Positions 1 to 9,149 of a stretch of 64,000 bases of DNA are shown one piece after another. The notes below the pieces were generated by a model. It saw only the letters and a program-made list of their open reading frames with translations. It had not been told where the DNA came from and ran no database searches. A program made the position numbers and the translations under genes. Source of the stretch: Ureibacillus manganicus DSM 26584. GTDB lineage: Bacteria > Bacillota > Bacilli > Bacillales_A > Planococcaceae. Location of the stretch: positions 1-64,000 of the forward strand of contig NZ_JPVN01000011.1 of NCBI RefSeq assembly GCF_000772945.1. Direction: 5' to 3'. How positions within the stretch are numbered: position 1 is the stretch's first letter; each line of letters opens with the position of its first letter.

Positions 1-47
1 AAAAAGACTGTAGGCAAACTCGAAATTTTCGAGTTTGTCTACAGTCT
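1..47 (-). terminator. Terminator of efp
   Basis: On the minus strand a 21-bp hairpin (arms 5-25 and 27-47, one mismatch) is followed by at least five T residues running to the window edge. It lies just downstream of efp and fits a rho-independent terminator for that gene. Confidence 0.8.
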
Positions 48-49
48 GA

Positions 50-79
50 CCAGAAGAAATGAATTTCTTCTGGTTTTTT
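50..79 (+). terminator. Terminator facing the efp terminator
   Basis: Perfect 11-bp arms (50-60 and 63-73) followed by six T on the plus strand. It faces away from efp, so it would end a transcript that arrives from the left of the window. Confidence 0.7.
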
Positions 80-90
80 CTTATTTATTA

Positions 91-648
91 TTAAGCACGT
101 GATACGTAGGAACCGTCAGTTGTGTTGATGATTAGTTTATCGCCTTCATTCACAAAGAATGGTACGTTAACAACTAAACCTGTTTGTAATGTAGCAGGTT
201 TAGATCCGCCTGTTGCAGTATCACCTTTAATACCAGGTTCAGTTGCTGTTACTTCTAGAACTACTGTATTTGGTAATTCAATACCTAACATTTCACCTTG
301 GTACGTTTGAATGTGAACTTCCATATTTTCAAGAAGATACATTAATTCATCTTCAATTTGGTTTGCAGCAAGCTCAGTTTGTTCATATGATTCCATATCC
401 ATGAAAACATGTGAATCACCTTGTGCATATAAATATTGCATTTTACGGTTTTCAACCATTGCTTTTTCTACTTTTTCACCAGCACGGAAAGTTTTTTCTT
501 GTACGTTTCCGTTACGTAAATTACGTAATTTCGAACGAACGAATGCTGCACCTTTACCTGGTTTAACGTGTTGGAAATCTAATACACGATATAGGTTACC
601 GTCTACAATGATAGTAAGACCAGTACGAAATTCGTTTACTGAAATCAT
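91..648 (-). CDS. efp: Elongation factor P
   Basis: Translation factor that binds between the ribosomal P and E sites and relieves stalling at polyproline stretches. The 185-residue length is typical. The N-terminal KOW-like domain carries the KPGKGAAF loop. Lys32 in it is the residue that in B. subtilis EF-P receives a 5-aminopentanol group (family knowledge). The C-terminal S1-like domain ends with the usual [17 protein letters not shown]. The ATG follows GGAGG. It lies downstream of yqhT and aroQ, the standard Bacillales order, so co-transcription with the peptidase gene is likely. Confidence 0.97.
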   Translation of the reverse strand: MISVNEFRTGLTIIVDGNLYRVLDFQHVKPGKGAAFVRSKLRNLRNGNVQEKTFRAGEKVEKAMVENRKMQYLYAQGDSHVFMDMESYEQTELAANQIEDELMYLLENMEVHIQTYQGEMLGIELPNTVVLEVTATEPGIKGDTATGGSKPATLQTGLVVNVPFFVNEGDKLIINTTDGSYVSRA

Positions 649-661
649 TAATATTCCTCCA

Positions 662-1723
662 TTACAAAATAATTAGTTCTTTTTTCGAATGAGTTAATAC
701 TTCATTACCTGTTTCTGTAATTAGTATGTCATCTTCAATTCGAACGCCACCAATTCCAGGCAAATAAACTCCAGGTTCAATTGTTACAATCATATTTGGT
801 TCTAATACTGTATTTGAGCGGAATGATAGTCCCGGTCCTTCATGAACTTCTAATCCAATTCCATGACCTGTTGAATGACCAAATGCTTCACCCAAACCTT
901 TAGACTTTAAAAAATCGCGTGCAATTGCATCTGCTTCGATTCCAGTCATGTTAGGTCCAACGTTTTTAAGTGCTAACAGTTGTGCTTCTAACACTGCATC
1001 ATACATATCAACTAATTGCTGTGAAGGCGTTCCAACCGCAATTGTACGAGTAATGTCTGAAACATAGCCATTATAGTATGCACCAAAATCTAATGTTACA
1101 AAATCACCCTTTTCTATCACCTTATCTGTTGCGACACCATGTGGTAGTGCACTGCGTAATCCACTAGCAACAATCGTATCAAAAGATGAAGAATCGGCAC
1201 CTTGTTTTCTCATGAAAAATTCTAATTCATTCGATACCTCAAGCTCAGTCATTCCTGGCTTGATGACATTAAGAATATGTGTAAATGCATTATCTGCAAT
1301 TTCACATGCAACCTTAATAATATTAATCTCTTCATTTGTCTTTATCAAGCGAATTTTTTCAATTAACCCAGAAAGAGGTATTAAATCCGCTTTAATTTTT
1401 GATTTATATTCTTCGTAAGAAGCAAATGTTACCGTATCTTTTTCAAATCCTAAAGATTTTATACCCATTTGTTCTACTTGAGATGCTATTTCATCACCAA
1501 TAAGTTTTTCGTGTTTCACTATACGGAAATCTTTAATTTGTTTTTTTGCCTGTTCCGTATATCGGAAATCAGTAATAAAAACCGCATCATTTTGAGATAC
1601 GATTGCTACACCTGCAGTTCCAGTAAATCCTGTAATATAACGACGGTTAAATTCACTAGTGATTAATAATGCATCAACGTTTTGATCTACTAAAGCACTT
1701 CTTAGTTTTTCTAATTTCGTCAT
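662..1723 (-). CDS. yqhT: Xaa-Pro aminopeptidase family protein (M24B)
   Basis: A 353-residue cytoplasmic peptidase of the M24 pita-bread fold that removes the residue before proline. The N-terminal creatinase-like domain covers about residues 1-130. The C-terminal catalytic domain shows the dinuclear metal ligands: the Asp pair in [17 protein letters not shown], the His in [12 protein letters not shown], and Glu in [12 protein letters not shown] and VRIEDD. The ATG follows GGGGGAAA. It is 13 bases upstream of efp, as in B. subtilis, and both act on proline-containing polypeptides. The exact substrate (di- or longer peptides) cannot be read from the sequence. Confidence 0.93.
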   Translation of the reverse strand: MTKLEKLRSALVDQNVDALLITSEFNRRYITGFTGTAGVAIVSQNDAVFITDFRYTEQAKKQIKDFRIVKHEKLIGDEIASQVEQMGIKSLGFEKDTVTFASYEEYKSKIKADLIPLSGLIEKIRLIKTNEEINIIKVACEIADNAFTHILNVIKPGMTELEVSNELEFFMRKQGADSSSFDTIVASGLRSALPHGVATDKVIEKGDFVTLDFGAYYNGYVSDITRTIAVGTPSQQLVDMYDAVLEAQLLALKNVGPNMTGIEADAIARDFLKSKGLGEAFGHSTGHGIGLEVHEGPGLSFRSNTVLEPNMIVTIEPGVYLPGIGGVRIEDDILITETGNEVLTHSKKELIIL

Positions 1724-1739
1724 AGTAAGTTTCCCCCAT

Positions 1740-2168
1740 TTAGTTCTCTAAAAATTTTCTTAAAGCTAAATCGTATCCCAGTGTCCCTAATCCACATATC
1801 TGACCAACACATTCTGGTGCTAATAACGATGTGTGACGGAAAGTTTCTCGTTTATGTATATTGGATATGTGTACTTCAATGACAGGAACTTCAATTCCTG
1901 CAATAGCATCACGAAGTCCAATACTGGTATGTGTGTATGCACCAGGGTTGAATACAATACCATCAACACCAGTATCTTCTGCTTCATGAATCCAATCAAT
2001 TAGAACACCTTCATGATTCGATTGTCTGAAATCTAGTGAGGCATTAAATTCATTAGAAAGTTTTAATAATCTTGCTTCAATATCTTCTAATGTCTCTTTT
2101 CCATATATTTCAGGCTCTCTTTTACCTAATCGATTTAGATTCGGTCCATTCAAAACTAAGATTTTCAT
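1740..2168 (-). CDS. aroQ: 3-dehydroquinate dehydratase, type II
   Basis: Catalyses trans-dehydration of 3-dehydroquinate to 3-dehydroshikimate in the shikimate pathway; the family forms dodecamers. The 142-residue protein begins MKILVLNGPNLNRLGKREPE, the standard start, with the catalytic Tyr in PEIYG and the conserved NPGAYTHTS and EVHISNIHKRE segments. The frame stays open another 37 codons upstream, but that extension lacks family similarity and the ATG chosen has GGGGGAAATGAG before it. It lies 16 bases upstream of yqhT. A second shikimate gene, aroK, lies in the window near 13.9 kb. Confidence 0.95.
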   Translation of the reverse strand: MKILVLNGPNLNRLGKREPEIYGKETLEDIEARLLKLSNEFNASLDFRQSNHEGVLIDWIHEAEDTGVDGIVFNPGAYTHTSIGLRDAIAGIEVPVIEVHISNIHKRETFRHTSLLAPECVGQICGLGTLGYDLALRKFLEN

Positions 2169-2297
2169 CTCATTTCCCCCAATCAAACCATTAACCGCGG
2201 CGTATTGCACCCGCGAATATAGCGATAAATGGCACTTTTTGCGTAAATTCATTATTAAACATTGAAAAATCTGTGGCATTCACCATAAATTACTACT

Positions 2298-2756
2298 TTA
2301 TTTTATCACAGTGTCTTCATACGGCAACTCATTTTGTTTTTCATTTGAATTCGCTTGAAAATGAAAACTTGCTGTCTCAAAAACAAATCTAGCTGTTACG
2401 ATGACTGTGATCATAAATGGTACTGATAATTTTGTAAATGAATTCAATTCTGCAGGCAACTCAAAAATAAACCACTCTACAATTAATGCGATCAAACCAC
2501 CAATCAGTAGTGATGATACAAAAGCAGGCACTAATACAACGTATTGCATAATCCAATAGAAAATAAAAATAATAATAAAAAGAATGATCCCTAAAAACAA
2601 CCATTGGAAAAACCCGTGACTATTTTGAAGAATGTGAAATCTCTCAGTATAATCTAAAGGTTTCCATTGAATGAATTTAAATAGGGATAACCCACTCAAT
2701 GCTAAAGTAAGAAAGATTGCCGCTGCAAGACTTGTGTATAATGCTGTTCTAAACAT
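2298..2756 (-). CDS. yqhR: YqhR-family membrane protein
   Basis: A 152-residue integral membrane protein with about four hydrophobic segments (near residues 7-28, 50-70, 73-95 and 110-128) and a polar C-terminal tail. Sequence signatures are weak, so the name rests on topology, size and position between yqhQ and aroQ, where B. subtilis has YqhR. The function is unknown. It is divergent from yqhQ and its RBS is GAGGTG. Confidence 0.7.
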   Translation of the reverse strand: MFRTALYTSLAAAIFLTLALSGLSLFKFIQWKPLDYTERFHILQNSHGFFQWLFLGIILFIIIFIFYWIMQYVVLVPAFVSSLLIGGLIALIVEWFIFELPAELNSFTKLSVPFMITVIVTARFVFETASFHFQANSNEKQNELPYEDTVIK

Positions 2757-2890
2757 AGAAACACCTCATTTTTTTCTTATAGTTTCACCAAAACCTTAAT
2801 TTCATATGCTTAGACGTAGTGCTTTTTATGAAAATTTAGTACAATGTAATAGTTACTATTTTTAGATTCTTGTAGAGAGTGGTGTACATA

Positions 2891-3826
2891 TTGAGCAATA
2901 AAACACCTGTATATGGGGGACAAGCACTTTTAGAAGGTGTTATGTTCGGTGGAAAAGATCATACCGTTACAGCAATTCGTCGTAACGATGATTCAATTGA
3001 GTATTATTATGCAAAAAAAGAAAAGAAACCTTTACTTCAAAAGTTAAAGAAAATACCCTTCTTAAGAGGAAACATAGCTTTAATTGAATCTGCTGGGATT
3101 GGTGCAAAACATATGCAATTTTCAGGAGATCGTTACGATGTAAGTCCTGGAGAAGAAGAAGAAAATGTTCAAGAAATGTCAAAGCTGCAAATGATATTAG
3201 GTGTTGCGGTTGTTGGAGTTCTATCTTTTTTATTTGGAAAATTTGTGTTTACTTTGGTTCCAGTATTTATCGCTGAATTATTTAAAACTTGGATTCCAGA
3301 TAAAACAGGACAGATACTACTTGAAACAGTTATTAAACTAATTTTACTTTTTGCTTACCTGTACTTCATTTCAATGATGCCAATTATTAAGCGGGTTTTC
3401 CAATACCACGGCGCAGAACATAAGGTCATCAATTGTTACGAAAACGGCTTAGATCTAACAGTCGAAAATGTACAAAAACAATCTCGCCTACATTATCGAT
3501 GCGGGTCAAGTTTCATCTTATTTACAGTTATTGTCGGGATGTTTGTATATTTCTTTTTCCCAACAGATCCCCTTTGGTTACGTGTTGTGATTCGAGTATT
3601 ATTAATTCCTGTCGTAATCGGAATCTCATTTGAAGTATTACAAGCGACGAATGCTGTAAGAGAAGTTCCTGTACTAAAGTATTTAGGCTATCCTGGTTTG
3701 TGGCTTCAATTATTAACAACAAAAGAACCAAAGGATGACATGGTTGAAGTATCAATCGCATCATTTAAGAAACTTCATGAAGTAGAAAAAAATCCTGAAA
3801 TTGCAAAAGTTTTACATCACGATTAA
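2891..3826 (+). CDS. yqhQ: DUF1385 family membrane protein YqhQ
   Basis: A 311-residue protein of the widely conserved, uncharacterised DUF1385 family. It opens with the family signature PVYGGQALLEGVMFGGKDH. Several membrane segments follow (about 95-125, 140-165, 205-260), and a conserved block FQYHGAEHKVINCYENG, then LHYRCGSSFILF, has His, Glu and Cys residues that could bind a metal (inference). A TTG start is chosen because the AGTGGTG stretch lies 5-8 bases upstream and it gives MSNKTPVYGG, matching relatives. A GTG four codons earlier is possible. It is a single gene followed by a strong terminator. Confidence 0.88.
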   Translation: MSNKTPVYGGQALLEGVMFGGKDHTVTAIRRNDDSIEYYYAKKEKKPLLQKLKKIPFLRGNIALIESAGIGAKHMQFSGDRYDVSPGEEEENVQEMSKLQMILGVAVVGVLSFLFGKFVFTLVPVFIAELFKTWIPDKTGQILLETVIKLILLFAYLYFISMMPIIKRVFQYHGAEHKVINCYENGLDLTVENVQKQSRLHYRCGSSFILFTVIVGMFVYFFFPTDPLWLRVVIRVLLIPVVIGISFEVLQATNAVREVPVLKYLGYPGLWLQLLTTKEPKDDMVEVSIASFKKLHEVEKNPEIAKVLHHD

Positions 3827-3830
3827 GTTC

Positions 3831-3866
3831 AAAGAGAGTTTGGAAAGTTACCAAACTCTCTTTTTT
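3831..3866 (+). terminator. Terminator of yqhQ
   Basis: Arms AAAGAGAGTTTGG and CCAAACTCTCTTT with a 7-base loop, followed directly by a T run. Confidence 0.9.
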
Positions 3867-3945
3867 ATTTTTTTGTAATGGTATATTTACATTTTCCGGC
3901 AAATTAGATAAGATTTCGATATTACTTTTTATAGGGGATAGCATC

Positions 3946-4710
3946 ATGGAATTAGATTTTTTCACTTGTATTATTCTTGTATTTTTTGGCTTTGTCGGCG
4001 CATTTATTAATGCTACTGTCGGGGGTGGTGGGTTAATAACATTGCCAGCATTGCTATCAGTAGGATTACCCCCTTCAGCAGCGATTGCAACCAATAAATT
4101 AGCAGCGACTATGGGGAATTTAACAAGCACTATCACTTTTTTTAAAGCAGGAAAAGTAGATTTAAAACTAATGGGGCCAATTGTTCCTTTTGTGTTTATC
4201 TTTTCCATGTTAGGGGCTTATACAGTACATTTAATAGATTCAAGTATTTTAACCCCCTTAATTATTGTCATGCTAATCGTAGTGCTAATTTTTACAGTTT
4301 TAAAGAAAAATTGGGGTTCTACTGATGCTCATAAACCATTCACATGGAAAACCGGTACTCTTTTTGTCGGGAGTTTATTGTTGTTAGGATTTTATGATGG
4401 ATTTTTTGGACCAGGAACAGGGTCTTTTATCATTTTTGTGTTTCTCTTGATGGGGTTTGATTTTTTACAAGCTGCAGGAAATGCAAAATTATTAAACTTT
4501 GCTAGCAATATCGCAGCCCTCATTATGTTTTTAATATTAGGGGAAGTAGTATTCCTATATGGCTTAATTATGGGCGTTTCAATGATTGTTGGAGCGTTTA
4601 TAGGGACGAAGTTTGCACTAAAAAAAGGGACTTCTTTTGTACGCATTTTGTTTATATTGATGACAATTGTATTGATTGTGAAAAATACATACGATTATTT
4701 TTGGGGTTAA
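3946..4710 (+). CDS. TauE/SafE family sulfite/anion exporter (UPF0721)
   Basis: A 254-residue polytopic membrane protein of the TauE/SafE family (COG0730). It has about eight hydrophobic helices and two internal repeats, each with a Gly-rich signature: NATVGGGGLITLPALLS near residue 25 and YDGFFGPGTGSFIIF near residue 150. Family members export sulfite, sulfoacetate or other small organosulfur anions. The substrate here cannot be assigned. It is a single gene between two terminators, and it occupies the place between yqhQ and lipM where B. subtilis has yqhP, yqhO and mntR. The RBS is AGGGGA. Confidence 0.85.
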   Translation: MELDFFTCIILVFFGFVGAFINATVGGGGLITLPALLSVGLPPSAAIATNKLAATMGNLTSTITFFKAGKVDLKLMGPIVPFVFIFSMLGAYTVHLIDSSILTPLIIVMLIVVLIFTVLKKNWGSTDAHKPFTWKTGTLFVGSLLLLGFYDGFFGPGTGSFIIFVFLLMGFDFLQAAGNAKLLNFASNIAALIMFLILGEVVFLYGLIMGVSMIVGAFIGTKFALKKGTSFVRILFILMTIVLIVKNTYDYFWG

Positions 4711-4714
4711 AAAA

Positions 4715-4753
4715 GGGAGATGCTCTGTAAGTAATACTTTCAGAGCATCTCCC
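4715..4753. terminator. Bidirectional terminator between the TauE-type exporter and nrdJ
   Basis: Perfect 13-bp arms (GGGAGATGCTCTG and its complement) with a 13-base loop. The minus strand has a T run after the hairpin, and the plus side is T-rich. It serves both convergent genes. Confidence 0.9.
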
Positions 4754-4764
4754 TATTATTTATT

Positions 4765-7338
4765 TTATAGACCGCATTTTAGTTGCGCACCACAGCTTGT
4801 ACAAGTGTTACAACCACCTAATTCTTCGACTGTACCTTGACGACAAACTGGACACGTATTCCCTACTTCAGATCCAATTGTTACATTTGTAGTTTGAAGC
4901 GGAGCAATTGTATCAACTAATACAACTGGTTGCTTTTCTTTTATTTCTTCTTCTTTTAGCTCATCAAATGATAATTGCTCATCATGAGAAGATTCTGCTT
5001 TTAATGTAAGTACTTGTGTATCACGACTTCCATCGACATAAACAGTACCACCTTTTGCGCCACCTTTGTACAAACGTTCGTAAACTTTTTGTACTTGTTC
5101 TACAGTGTAGCCTTTCGGTGCATTAACAGTTTTAGAAATCGATGAATCTACCCAACGTTGGATGACACATTGCACATCAGCATGCGCTTCTGCAGATAAT
5201 TCCATAGAAGATATGAACCAATTTGGTAGATTGTTTTCATCTGCTTCAGGATGACGATCTAAATATTCCCTTACAATTTCAGCCTTTACCTCAATAAACT
5301 TACCTAGGCGGCCTGAACGGTAATAAACGAACGAGAAATAAGGTTCAAGCCCTGTGGCAACTCCAACCATCGTCCCAGTCGATCCTGTGGGAGCAACTGT
5401 TAAAAGATGAGAGTTGCGAATGCCATTTTCAAGTACGCCTTGACGCACGTGTTCTGGCATTTTACTCATATAACCTGTGTTAATGAAAGCTTGTCTTAAA
5501 CGATTTGTTTCTTCCTCCGTTTGACCTTGTAAGAATGGGAAGCTACCACGTTCTTTACCAAGTTCAATAGATGTTTCATAGGCAGTTACTGCAATCGTTT
5601 CAAAGATTTTATCTACAAGTTTGTTACCTTCTTCAGAACCATACTCTTTTTCACAGTAGATTAATAAGTCTGCCAGACCCATAACTCCAAGACCAACACG
5701 ACGTTCCCCTAAAGCTTGTTTACGGTTTTCTTCTAAGAAGTAAGGTGTTGCTTCGATAACATTATCTTGCATACGTACGCCCGTACGTACTGTTTCTTTA
5801 AGGGCTTCGTAATCAACTGTTTGTTGATCTTTAATCGCGAATTGTGCTAAGTTTACAGCTGCTAAGTTACATACTGAAAACGGAGCGAGAGGTTGTTCAC
5901 CACATGGATTTGTAGCAACCACTTTTTGCCCGTATGCACGAGCATTTGTCATGTCATTAGCATTATCAATGAAGAAAATACCTGGTTCCGCAGCATATGT
6001 GGCACAAACATTGATCAAATTCCAAAGTTCACGTGCACGAATTGTTCTATATGTGCGAACAGGATACCCAAGTTTTTCCCATTCTCTAACGTCCCCTACT
6101 TCGTGCCATTTTTCATTATATATAGCCATTTCCTCAGGTGTGTAGTTTGCTACATCAGGGAAACGAAGTTCATATTCTTCATCATTTTCTACTGCAGCCA
6201 TAAACTCTTTTGTTAAAGTAACTGAGATATTAGCTCCAGTTAAGAACTCAGAGTTATGAACGCTGTAAGTTCCACCATCACGAAGTTTTTGTTCAGCTTC
6301 TTTTATGATAGCTTCGTTAAAGCCACCCAAGCCAGGAAAGTTCTTATAGTTTACAATACCTTGATACATTGCTTCTTCTTGAGCAGTAAAAGGTTTAAAT
6401 TTTAATTTTTCTTGTGCTAGACGAGTGATTAGCTCTTCATTTGTATTTTCGATTAAATAACGCAAAATACGTGGATTTTGCATTTTCGAAATTATAAATT
6501 CAACAATATCAGGGTGCCAATCTGCCAGCATAATCATTTGAGCTCCGCGTCTAGACCCACCCTGTTCTACAAGATGTGTCAATTTAGCTATGTCATCTAG
6601 CCAAGATACAGAACCGCTTGATTTACCATTTACACCGCGCGCTAACGTGTTACGTGGACGAAGTGTTGAACCGTTCGTACCAACTCCGCCACCACGGCTC
6701 ATGATTTCCATTACTTGCTTACGGTGATCACTAATACCTTCACGACTGTCAGGTACAAATGGCATAACATAACAGTTAAAGAATGTTACATCTGTTTGTG
6801 AACCAGCACCATATAGGACACGACCAGCTGGTACAAATTTCAATGAAACTAATTGTTCATAAAACTTATTGAACCATTTTTCTCGATCTTCTTCGTTTTT
6901 TTCAACAGAAGCAAGTCCTGTGGCATTACGTTTAGCAATTTGTTCATAGTATATTTCTAAAGGTTTTTCAATTACGTCTAGTGAACGTAGAATAACTCCC
7001 GTCTCTTGTTCATTAGGATGATCTAAAACGTGACGATATTCTTCTTCAATTAAAATTTCTGCTTTTTTTGTCTCAATATCAATCGATTGAATATATCCTA
7101 AACCACGTGCTGGAAACTTAGGATCTTCTTTAATCGTTAAAACTACAAAATCTCCAGCTTTTAACGTTTTCTTTTCCGTATCCTTAAAAGAATAACGGTC
7201 AATCATGACTAGTCTTGATACACCTTTGTGTGTAATATGCATATCTGGTGTAATTGGATGGACTTGAGGAAAGTTCTCAATATCTTTGTTTAGTTGATCT
7301 ACGAGGATGGTTGCTTCTTTTGCATCTACCAATACCAT
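4765..7338 (-). CDS. nrdJ: Adenosylcobalamin-dependent ribonucleotide reductase (class II)
   Basis: An 857-residue reductase converting ribonucleotides to deoxyribonucleotides with a B12-generated thiyl radical, independent of oxygen. Visible features are Cys189 in FFNCYVMP; Cys479 in the ATNPCGEQPL loop, with Asn, Cys and Glu as in the class II active site; the APTGSTGTMVGVATG phosphate loop; and a C-terminal tail with CPVCRQG and CTSCGAQLKCGL motifs that shuttle electrons or bind metal. The ATG follows GGGAGG. It is a single gene, convergent with the TauE exporter, behind NrdR boxes. A B12-riboswitch-controlled uptake module occurs later in the window near 59 kb. Confidence 0.96.
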   Translation of the reverse strand: MVLVDAKEATILVDQLNKDIENFPQVHPITPDMHITHKGVSRLVMIDRYSFKDTEKKTLKAGDFVVLTIKEDPKFPARGLGYIQSIDIETKKAEILIEEEYRHVLDHPNEQETGVILRSLDVIEKPLEIYYEQIAKRNATGLASVEKNEEDREKWFNKFYEQLVSLKFVPAGRVLYGAGSQTDVTFFNCYVMPFVPDSREGISDHRKQVMEIMSRGGGVGTNGSTLRPRNTLARGVNGKSSGSVSWLDDIAKLTHLVEQGGSRRGAQMIMLADWHPDIVEFIISKMQNPRILRYLIENTNEELITRLAQEKLKFKPFTAQEEAMYQGIVNYKNFPGLGGFNEAIIKEAEQKLRDGGTYSVHNSEFLTGANISVTLTKEFMAAVENDEEYELRFPDVANYTPEEMAIYNEKWHEVGDVREWEKLGYPVRTYRTIRARELWNLINVCATYAAEPGIFFIDNANDMTNARAYGQKVVATNPCGEQPLAPFSVCNLAAVNLAQFAIKDQQTVDYEALKETVRTGVRMQDNVIEATPYFLEENRKQALGERRVGLGVMGLADLLIYCEKEYGSEEGNKLVDKIFETIAVTAYETSIELGKERGSFPFLQGQTEEETNRLRQAFINTGYMSKMPEHVRQGVLENGIRNSHLLTVAPTGSTGTMVGVATGLEPYFSFVYYRSGRLGKFIEVKAEIVREYLDRHPEADENNLPNWFISSMELSAEAHADVQCVIQRWVDSSISKTVNAPKGYTVEQVQKVYERLYKGGAKGGTVYVDGSRDTQVLTLKAESSHDEQLSFDELKEEEIKEKQPVVLVDTIAPLQTTNVTIGSEVGNTCPVCRQGTVEELGGCNTCTSCGAQLKCGL

Positions 7339-7394
7339 CAGGCAGCCTCCCTTTTCTAAATTCTACATCTAGTATACTATCATCTCTCTACCAA

Positions 7395-7443
7395 ACACAA
7401 TATATTGTGTTATAGCATTTTATAGCAACACTAGATGTAGTAA
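7395..7443 (-). promoter_or_regulatory. Tandem NrdR boxes and promoter of nrdJ
   Basis: A perfect 16-bp palindrome ACACAATATATTGTGT (7395-7410) matches the NrdR consensus. A second, imperfect copy (7428-7443, ACACTAGATGTAGTAA) starts 33 bp away, about three helical turns. On the minus strand a -35-like TTGCTA and a -10-like TATATT with an 18-base spacer place the perfect box over the -10. NrdR, an ATP/dATP-sensing repressor of reductase genes, is the expected regulator (family knowledge). The rest of the interval to 7588 is AT-rich with nothing recognised. Confidence 0.82.
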
Positions 7444-7588
7444 AAATATTCACTTAGAAAAGATTACCTCATAAAATATTTCAATGCAAGGGGTTGATTT
7501 TTTTGAAAATGTTAAAAACCAATAAAATACAAGGATTGGAACTATTAAAAAATTTTTGTAAATATTTTATAACAAAAAGTAATATAAT

Positions 7589-8422
7589 TTATTTTCTATA
7601 ATTCCATTCATCTGACATATATTTTGATTCCTCTAAATGGTTTACATATATCTTTTGGTCATCGGTTAATTCATAAGGTATAAGCTCAATATCCAAAGAA
7701 TCCTCAAAACCTTTTTTAAACGCTTCTATACATTGAGGAATGGTAATGTTTCGATCTGTTAATCGATTAATTGCTACAGCCTTTTCTGGTAACTGCAATC
7801 GCATCTTTTCTTTTGCTTCATCTGAAGAAAAATTAAATACTGAAAGCAATTTATCTTCGTCAAGGTCTAATAAAATCGCACCGTGTTGTAATATTACACC
7901 TTTTTGTCGAGTTTGCGCACTTCCTGCTACCTTCTTACCTTCGACAACTAGTTCGTACCAGCTTGGCGCATCGAAACAAACTTCACTTTTCGGTTTCTTT
8001 AAATCCATTAGTTTTTCCTCAGAATCAGGTATACTAAAATAAGCATTTAATCCTAAATTTTGAAATCCTAGTAGTAAACCTTCACTTAGTACACGATATG
8101 CTTCAGTAACAGTTGCAGGCATATTAGGGTAATCTTCCGTTACGATTATACTATAAGTAAGTTCGCTATCATGTAAAACTGCACGTCCTCCAGTTGGACG
8201 ACGGACAAACCCTAAATTTTGCGACTTTACGGCATTCAAATTTATTGCTTTTTCTGCACTTTGAAAATAACCGATTGATAGAGTAGCTGGATTCCACTCA
8301 TAAAATCGAATGACAGGTGGGATTTCACCTTTACTGTGAAATTCTAATAATGCTTCATCTAAAGCCATGTTATAAGATGGACGACTAGGACCAGAATTAA
8401 TAAAATACCACTTCGTTTTCAT
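7589..8422 (-). CDS. lipM: Octanoyl-[acyl carrier protein]:GcvH octanoyltransferase LipM
   Basis: A 277-residue transferase of the biotin/lipoate ligase fold. It moves octanoate from acyl carrier protein to GcvH, the first step of lipoate assembly in Bacillales. Similarity to B. subtilis LipM (YqhM) is close throughout: [31 protein letters not shown], then Cys149 in [10 protein letters not shown], matching the acyl-thioester Cys150 of LipM, and [14 protein letters not shown]. That Cys separates LipM from lipoate ligases. It is divergent from yqhL and near the gcv operon, whose H protein is its substrate. gcvH itself is not in the window. Confidence 0.95.
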   Translation of the reverse strand: MKTKWYFINSGPSRPSYNMALDEALLEFHSKGEIPPVIRFYEWNPATLSIGYFQSAEKAINLNAVKSQNLGFVRRPTGGRAVLHDSELTYSIIVTEDYPNMPATVTEAYRVLSEGLLLGFQNLGLNAYFSIPDSEEKLMDLKKPKSEVCFDAPSWYELVVEGKKVAGSAQTRQKGVILQHGAILLDLDEDKLLSVFNFSSDEAKEKMRLQLPEKAVAINRLTDRNITIPQCIEAFKKGFEDSLDIELIPYELTDDQKIYVNHLEESKYMSDEWNYRK

Positions 8423-8522
8423 ATCTTCATCTCCTCACAATGTAATCTATTTTATCAAACTGATTGAACTATCGCTACTTTCTCTTTTATAATGGAGTAG
8501 AGATAGAAAGGAGAAATAATCT

Positions 8523-8906
8523 GTGCAAGTACTTTATACGATTGCGATTATACTTGTTGTAATAATTGTGTATGTAGTAGTAAATTCTTTACGCTTGAAA
8601 AAGGCGGTTTCGAACCTAACACAAGATCAGTTTATACAAGGATATCGAAAAGCCCAATTAATTGACGTTCGTGAAACGAAAGAGTTTGATGCTGGACATG
8701 TTCTTGGTGCCAGAAACATTCCTTCCACACAGCTTCGCCAACGTTACAAAGAAATCCGTCCTGATTTACCAGTATACTTATACTGCCAAAATTCTGGACG
8801 TAGTGCGAGAGCTGCACTATTCCTTAAGAAAAAAGGATACAATCAACTTTACCAGTTACAAGGTGGTTTCAAAACTTGGACAGGAAAGATTAAAACAAAA
8901 GCGTAG
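8523..8906 (+). CDS. yqhL: Membrane-anchored rhodanese-like protein YqhL
   Basis: A 127-residue protein: one N-terminal membrane helix (residues 3-22), then a single rhodanese domain with LIDVRETKEFDAGHVLGARN and the active-site loop CQNSGRS, catalytic Cys88. The domain probably faces the cytoplasm and handles persulfide sulfur, but no substrate is evident. The GTG start has AAAGGAG upstream. It keeps its B. subtilis place next to lipM, though here divergent from it, and ends at a strong terminator. Confidence 0.9.
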   Translation: MQVLYTIAIILVVIIVYVVVNSLRLKKAVSNLTQDQFIQGYRKAQLIDVRETKEFDAGHVLGARNIPSTQLRQRYKEIRPDLPVYLYCQNSGRSARAALFLKKKGYNQLYQLQGGFKTWTGKIKTKA

Positions 8907-8927
8907 AATTGTTCAACGCTTAAATGG

Positions 8928-8961
8928 CTTGTATTAATGTTTATTAATACAAGTCTTTTTT
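8928..8961 (+). terminator. Terminator of yqhL
   Basis: Arms CTTGTATTAAT and ATTAATACAAG with a 4-base loop, then TC and seven T. Confidence 0.88.
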
Positions 8962-9097
8962 TAATAAAAATAACACGTAATTAATAGAATCAAAATTCTA
9001 CTATATAATAGAGGAAACTCTCGAAATTTAATTACTGCGATTAGTACTAAACTCTCAATTTCCAACTAAATTGCTCGCAAAATTTCAGTTAAAAAGT

Positions 9098-9140
9098 AAA
9101 AGGGCTGTTTTGAAAGTATAACTTTCAAGACGAGCCCTTT
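9098..9140 (-). terminator. Terminator of the gcv operon
   Basis: Outer arms AAAGGGCT/AGCCCTTT enclose an inner hairpin TTGAAAGT/ACTTTCAA. The minus strand continues into a T-rich tract. It lies directly after gcvPB. Confidence 0.8.
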
Positions 9141-9149
9141 GTCATTTTA

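Noticed and set aside
2169-2279. Longer N-terminus for aroQ (37 extra codons)
   Set aside because: No similarity to the family and the RBS supports the inner ATG.
3765-4208. 147-codon minus-strand frame over yqhQ end and the TauE start
   Set aside because: Crosses a terminator and two real genes; no RBS and no family similarity.
9035-9060. Match of TTACTGCGATTA to the end of gcvPA (about 10674), suggesting a gcvPA remnant
   Set aside because: Only about 16 bases agree and the neighbouring shared words are in a different order; probably chance.
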